From assembly GCF_024710485.1 (NCBI RefSeq), contig NZ_JANJUQ010000030.1:62001-126000 (forward strand): a DNA stretch of 64,000 nt, read 5' to 3'. The position numbers were made by a program, and so were the translations under genes. The notes beneath the pieces were generated by a model. It searched no databases. It was given only the letters and a program-made list of their open reading frames with translations, and was not told where the DNA came from. The stretch is from Flavobacterium sp. GTDB taxonomy: Bacteria; Bacteroidota; Bacteroidia; Flavobacteriales; Flavobacteriaceae. Shown one piece after another: positions 62,683-64,000 of the stretch. Position 1 is the first letter of the stretch; each line of letters starts with the position of its first letter.

Positions 62683-64000
62683 TTAATTATGAATTGCATC
62701 ACAACAATGGTGCTCCATAAAACTTTCAGTTTCTTCATGCCAAGGGAAAGCCGCGTTGTATTTACTGTTTTCCCAGTAGAATTTTTTACGGGCTTTAGGT
62801 TCGTTGCCTTCTTCGTTCATAGTATCGGCATTGTACATGCGGCCGTTAGCAATAACGTAACGCAAAGAGTTCGAGTTTTGAATGTCTTCTAACGGATTCT
62901 TATCTAAAACTAAAATATCTGCTAATTTGCCTACTTCCAAGGAACCAATGTCTTTTCCGGCGCCTATGTAATTAGCGGCGTTAATGGTGGCGGTTTTTAA
63001 AGTTTCTAAATTGCTCATGCCGCCTTGGTTGATGCTCCACAATTCCCAATGCGCGCCCAAACCTTGCAATTGTCCGTGGGCACCCATATTCACTTTAACG
63101 CCGTTATCGGCCAAAGCTTTAACCGATTTTGCGGTTAGGATATGATCGTTTTCATACTCTTCGTCCGGCGCCATGGTGCGGAAACGAGCACGCGAATCGA
63201 TGATGCCTCTCGGCGTGAATTGCAATAGCTTTTTGTCTTCGTAAACCTTCGTTTTTTGGTACCAATAGTACTCGGCATTCAAACCGCCATAATTTACAAT
63301 CAGCGTAGGAGTATAGCCCACGCCGGTTTTGCCCCAAAGGGTCAAGACATCTTTATATACTGGTGTAATCGGAATGTTGTGTTCTACACCGGTATGACCG
63401 TCAATCACCATACTCATGTTGTGGAAAAAGTTGGAGCCACCTTCAGGGACTACGTTAATGCCTTCTTCACGAGCCGCTTGTAATACTTGTTGGCGTTGGT
63501 CGCGACGCGGTTGGTTGTAACTCTTCACCGATAAAGCGCCAAAAGCTTTGGTTCGCTTAATGGAGAAACGGGCATCGTCTATATTATTGACTACGGCTTT
63601 AAAATCGCCATCGGCACCGTATAATATAAAGCCGGTAGAGTAAATACGAGGTCCAACCAAATTCCCGCTTTTAACCATTTCCGAAAGTGTAAAAATCGAT
63701 TCGGTGTTGGAAGACGGATCGTGCGCAGTCGTCACTCCGTAAGCCAAGTTAGCATACAACTGCCAGTTTTGTTGCGTAGTTAACCCGTAGCGAAACGCAC
63801 CAATATGAGCGTGTGCATCTACCATACCGGGCATTACCGTTTTGCCCGATAAGTCGTAAACGCGCGCATCGGCAGGAATGGTTACCTCACCGGCTTTGCC
63901 TACAGCTTCGATGCGGTTTTGGTTTACAATCACCGTTCCTCTTTCAATCACAGTATCGCCATTCATAGTAATGATACGGGCGTTGGTTAAAGCCAATTTC
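62683..64000 (-). CDS. Amidohydrolase-family protein, C-terminal part (runs off the right edge)
   Basis: The visible 439 codons contain an amidohydrolase domain: VDAHAHIGAF with the HxH metal motif, IDGHTGVEHNIPI, HILTAKSVKAL, MGAHGQLQGL, and the C-terminal DIGSLEVGKLADILVLDK typical of this superfamily. Reading begins before the first codon shown (AAA-TTG), so the TTG at 63996 on the ORF track is not the real start. In Bacteroidota this domain often follows a TolB-type beta-propeller in 1000-residue exported proteins, which could lie outside. Substrate unknown; imidazolonepropionase-like or peptidase-like members are known. Confidence 0.88.
   Translation of the reverse strand, partial: KLALTNARIITMNGDTVIERGTVIVNQNRIEAVGKAGEVTIPADARVYDLSGKTVMPGMVDAHAHIGAFRYGLTTQQNWQLYANLAYGVTTAHDPSSNTESIFTLSEMVKSGNLVGPRIYSTGFILYGADGDFKAVVNNIDDARFSIKRTKAFGALSVKSYNQPRRDQRQQVLQAAREEGINVVPEGGSNFFHNMSMVIDGHTGVEHNIPITPVYKDVLTLWGKTGVGYTPTLIVNYGGLNAEYYWYQKTKVYEDKKLLQFTPRGIIDSRARFRTMAPDEEYENDHILTAKSVKALADNGVKVNMGAHGQLQGLGAHWELWSINQGGMSNLETLKTATINAANYIGAGKDIGSLEVGKLADILVLDKNPLEDIQNSNSLRYVIANGRMYNADTMNEEGNEPKARKKFYWENSKYNAAFPWHEETESFMEHHCCDAIHN

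Noticed and set aside
62471-62686. 71-aa plus-strand ORF (MWLSNAKGFAHER...)
   Set aside because: It is mostly repeat B and low-information spacer, and overlaps the end of the amidohydrolase gene; such translated repeat sequence is a common false ORF.

Overview
The window looks like chromosome of a Flavobacterium-type bacterium (Bacteroidota, Flavobacteriaceae). It is AT-rich, has almost no Shine-Dalgarno sequences, and its promoters repeatedly match the Bacteroidota -7 element TAnnTTTG, some with a TTG/TTTG -33 element. Two secreted proteins end in type IX secretion (T9SS) sorting domains. Bacillithiol synthesis (bshA), an LptD/TamB/MlaD envelope gene set and a fused alpha/beta 2-oxoacid dehydrogenase E1 fit the same group. 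No rRNA, tRNA, CRISPR array, prophage or IS transposase was seen. Most of the window is housekeeping sequence.

Layout. 1-0.9 kb: start of trpE on the minus strand, behind a leader peptide with three consecutive Trp codons and an intrinsic terminator (trp attenuator). 0.95-2.8 kb: marR-nitroreductase-yceI operon with twin operators, then a divergent rhodanese. 3.2-10.4 kb: a D-Ala-D-Ala dipeptidase, then minus-strand genes (THUMP-like methyltransferase, AI-2E transporter, M43 protease, DUF4159, rsmE, tsaD). 10.4-18.5 kb: tamB, pfkA-gapA, an N-acetylglucosamine-kinase-like gene and mgsA. 18.5-22.2 kb: a monooxygenase-like lipoprotein or membrane protein, ridA and lptD on the minus strand. 22.3-33.4 kb: a long plus-strand run: two tandem SPOR-type amidases, mlaD, a heterodisulfide-reductase-like Fe-S pair with a HAD gene between its subunits, an unknown protein, a GH3/beta-lactamase fusion, bshA and a small lipoprotein.

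33.5-49.2 kb: outer-membrane barrel, LpxH-like phosphoesterase, aroC plus a dicarboxylate symporter, a T9SS protein, a 45-residue membrane protein missing from the ORF track, DCC thiol oxidoreductase and mutS2, ung, and a minus-strand set including a transglutaminase-like protein, a cytosolic periplasmic-binding-like protein, a GNAT acetyltransferase, a probable Flavo-1-type structured RNA, a nucleoside phosphorylase, a SUI1 factor and a 2OG-Fe oxygenase. 49.3-51.3 kb: fused E1 dehydrogenase. 51.3-58.7 kb: two divergent soluble multi-PAS histidine kinases, each overlapping its own single-domain receiver by 4 nt, with a stand-alone FIST-domain sensor gene leading the plus-strand operon. 58.8-64 kb: katG, then a propeller lipoprotein bracketed by two diverged copies of a sequence that starts at the end of katG, then the C-terminal part of an amidohydrolase running off the window.

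The most interesting items are (1) the FIST-kinase-receiver cluster, whose arrangement recalls the NosP/NahK nitric-oxide-sensing pairs and which lies next to the heme enzyme KatG; (2) the complete trp attenuator; (3) the propeller gene between ~110-bp direct repeats whose terminator hairpins show a compensatory base-pair change; (4) the MarR operators placed over both promoter elements exactly 30 bp apart; (5) the Flavo-1-like element and several unrelated word-like repeats in gene spacers.
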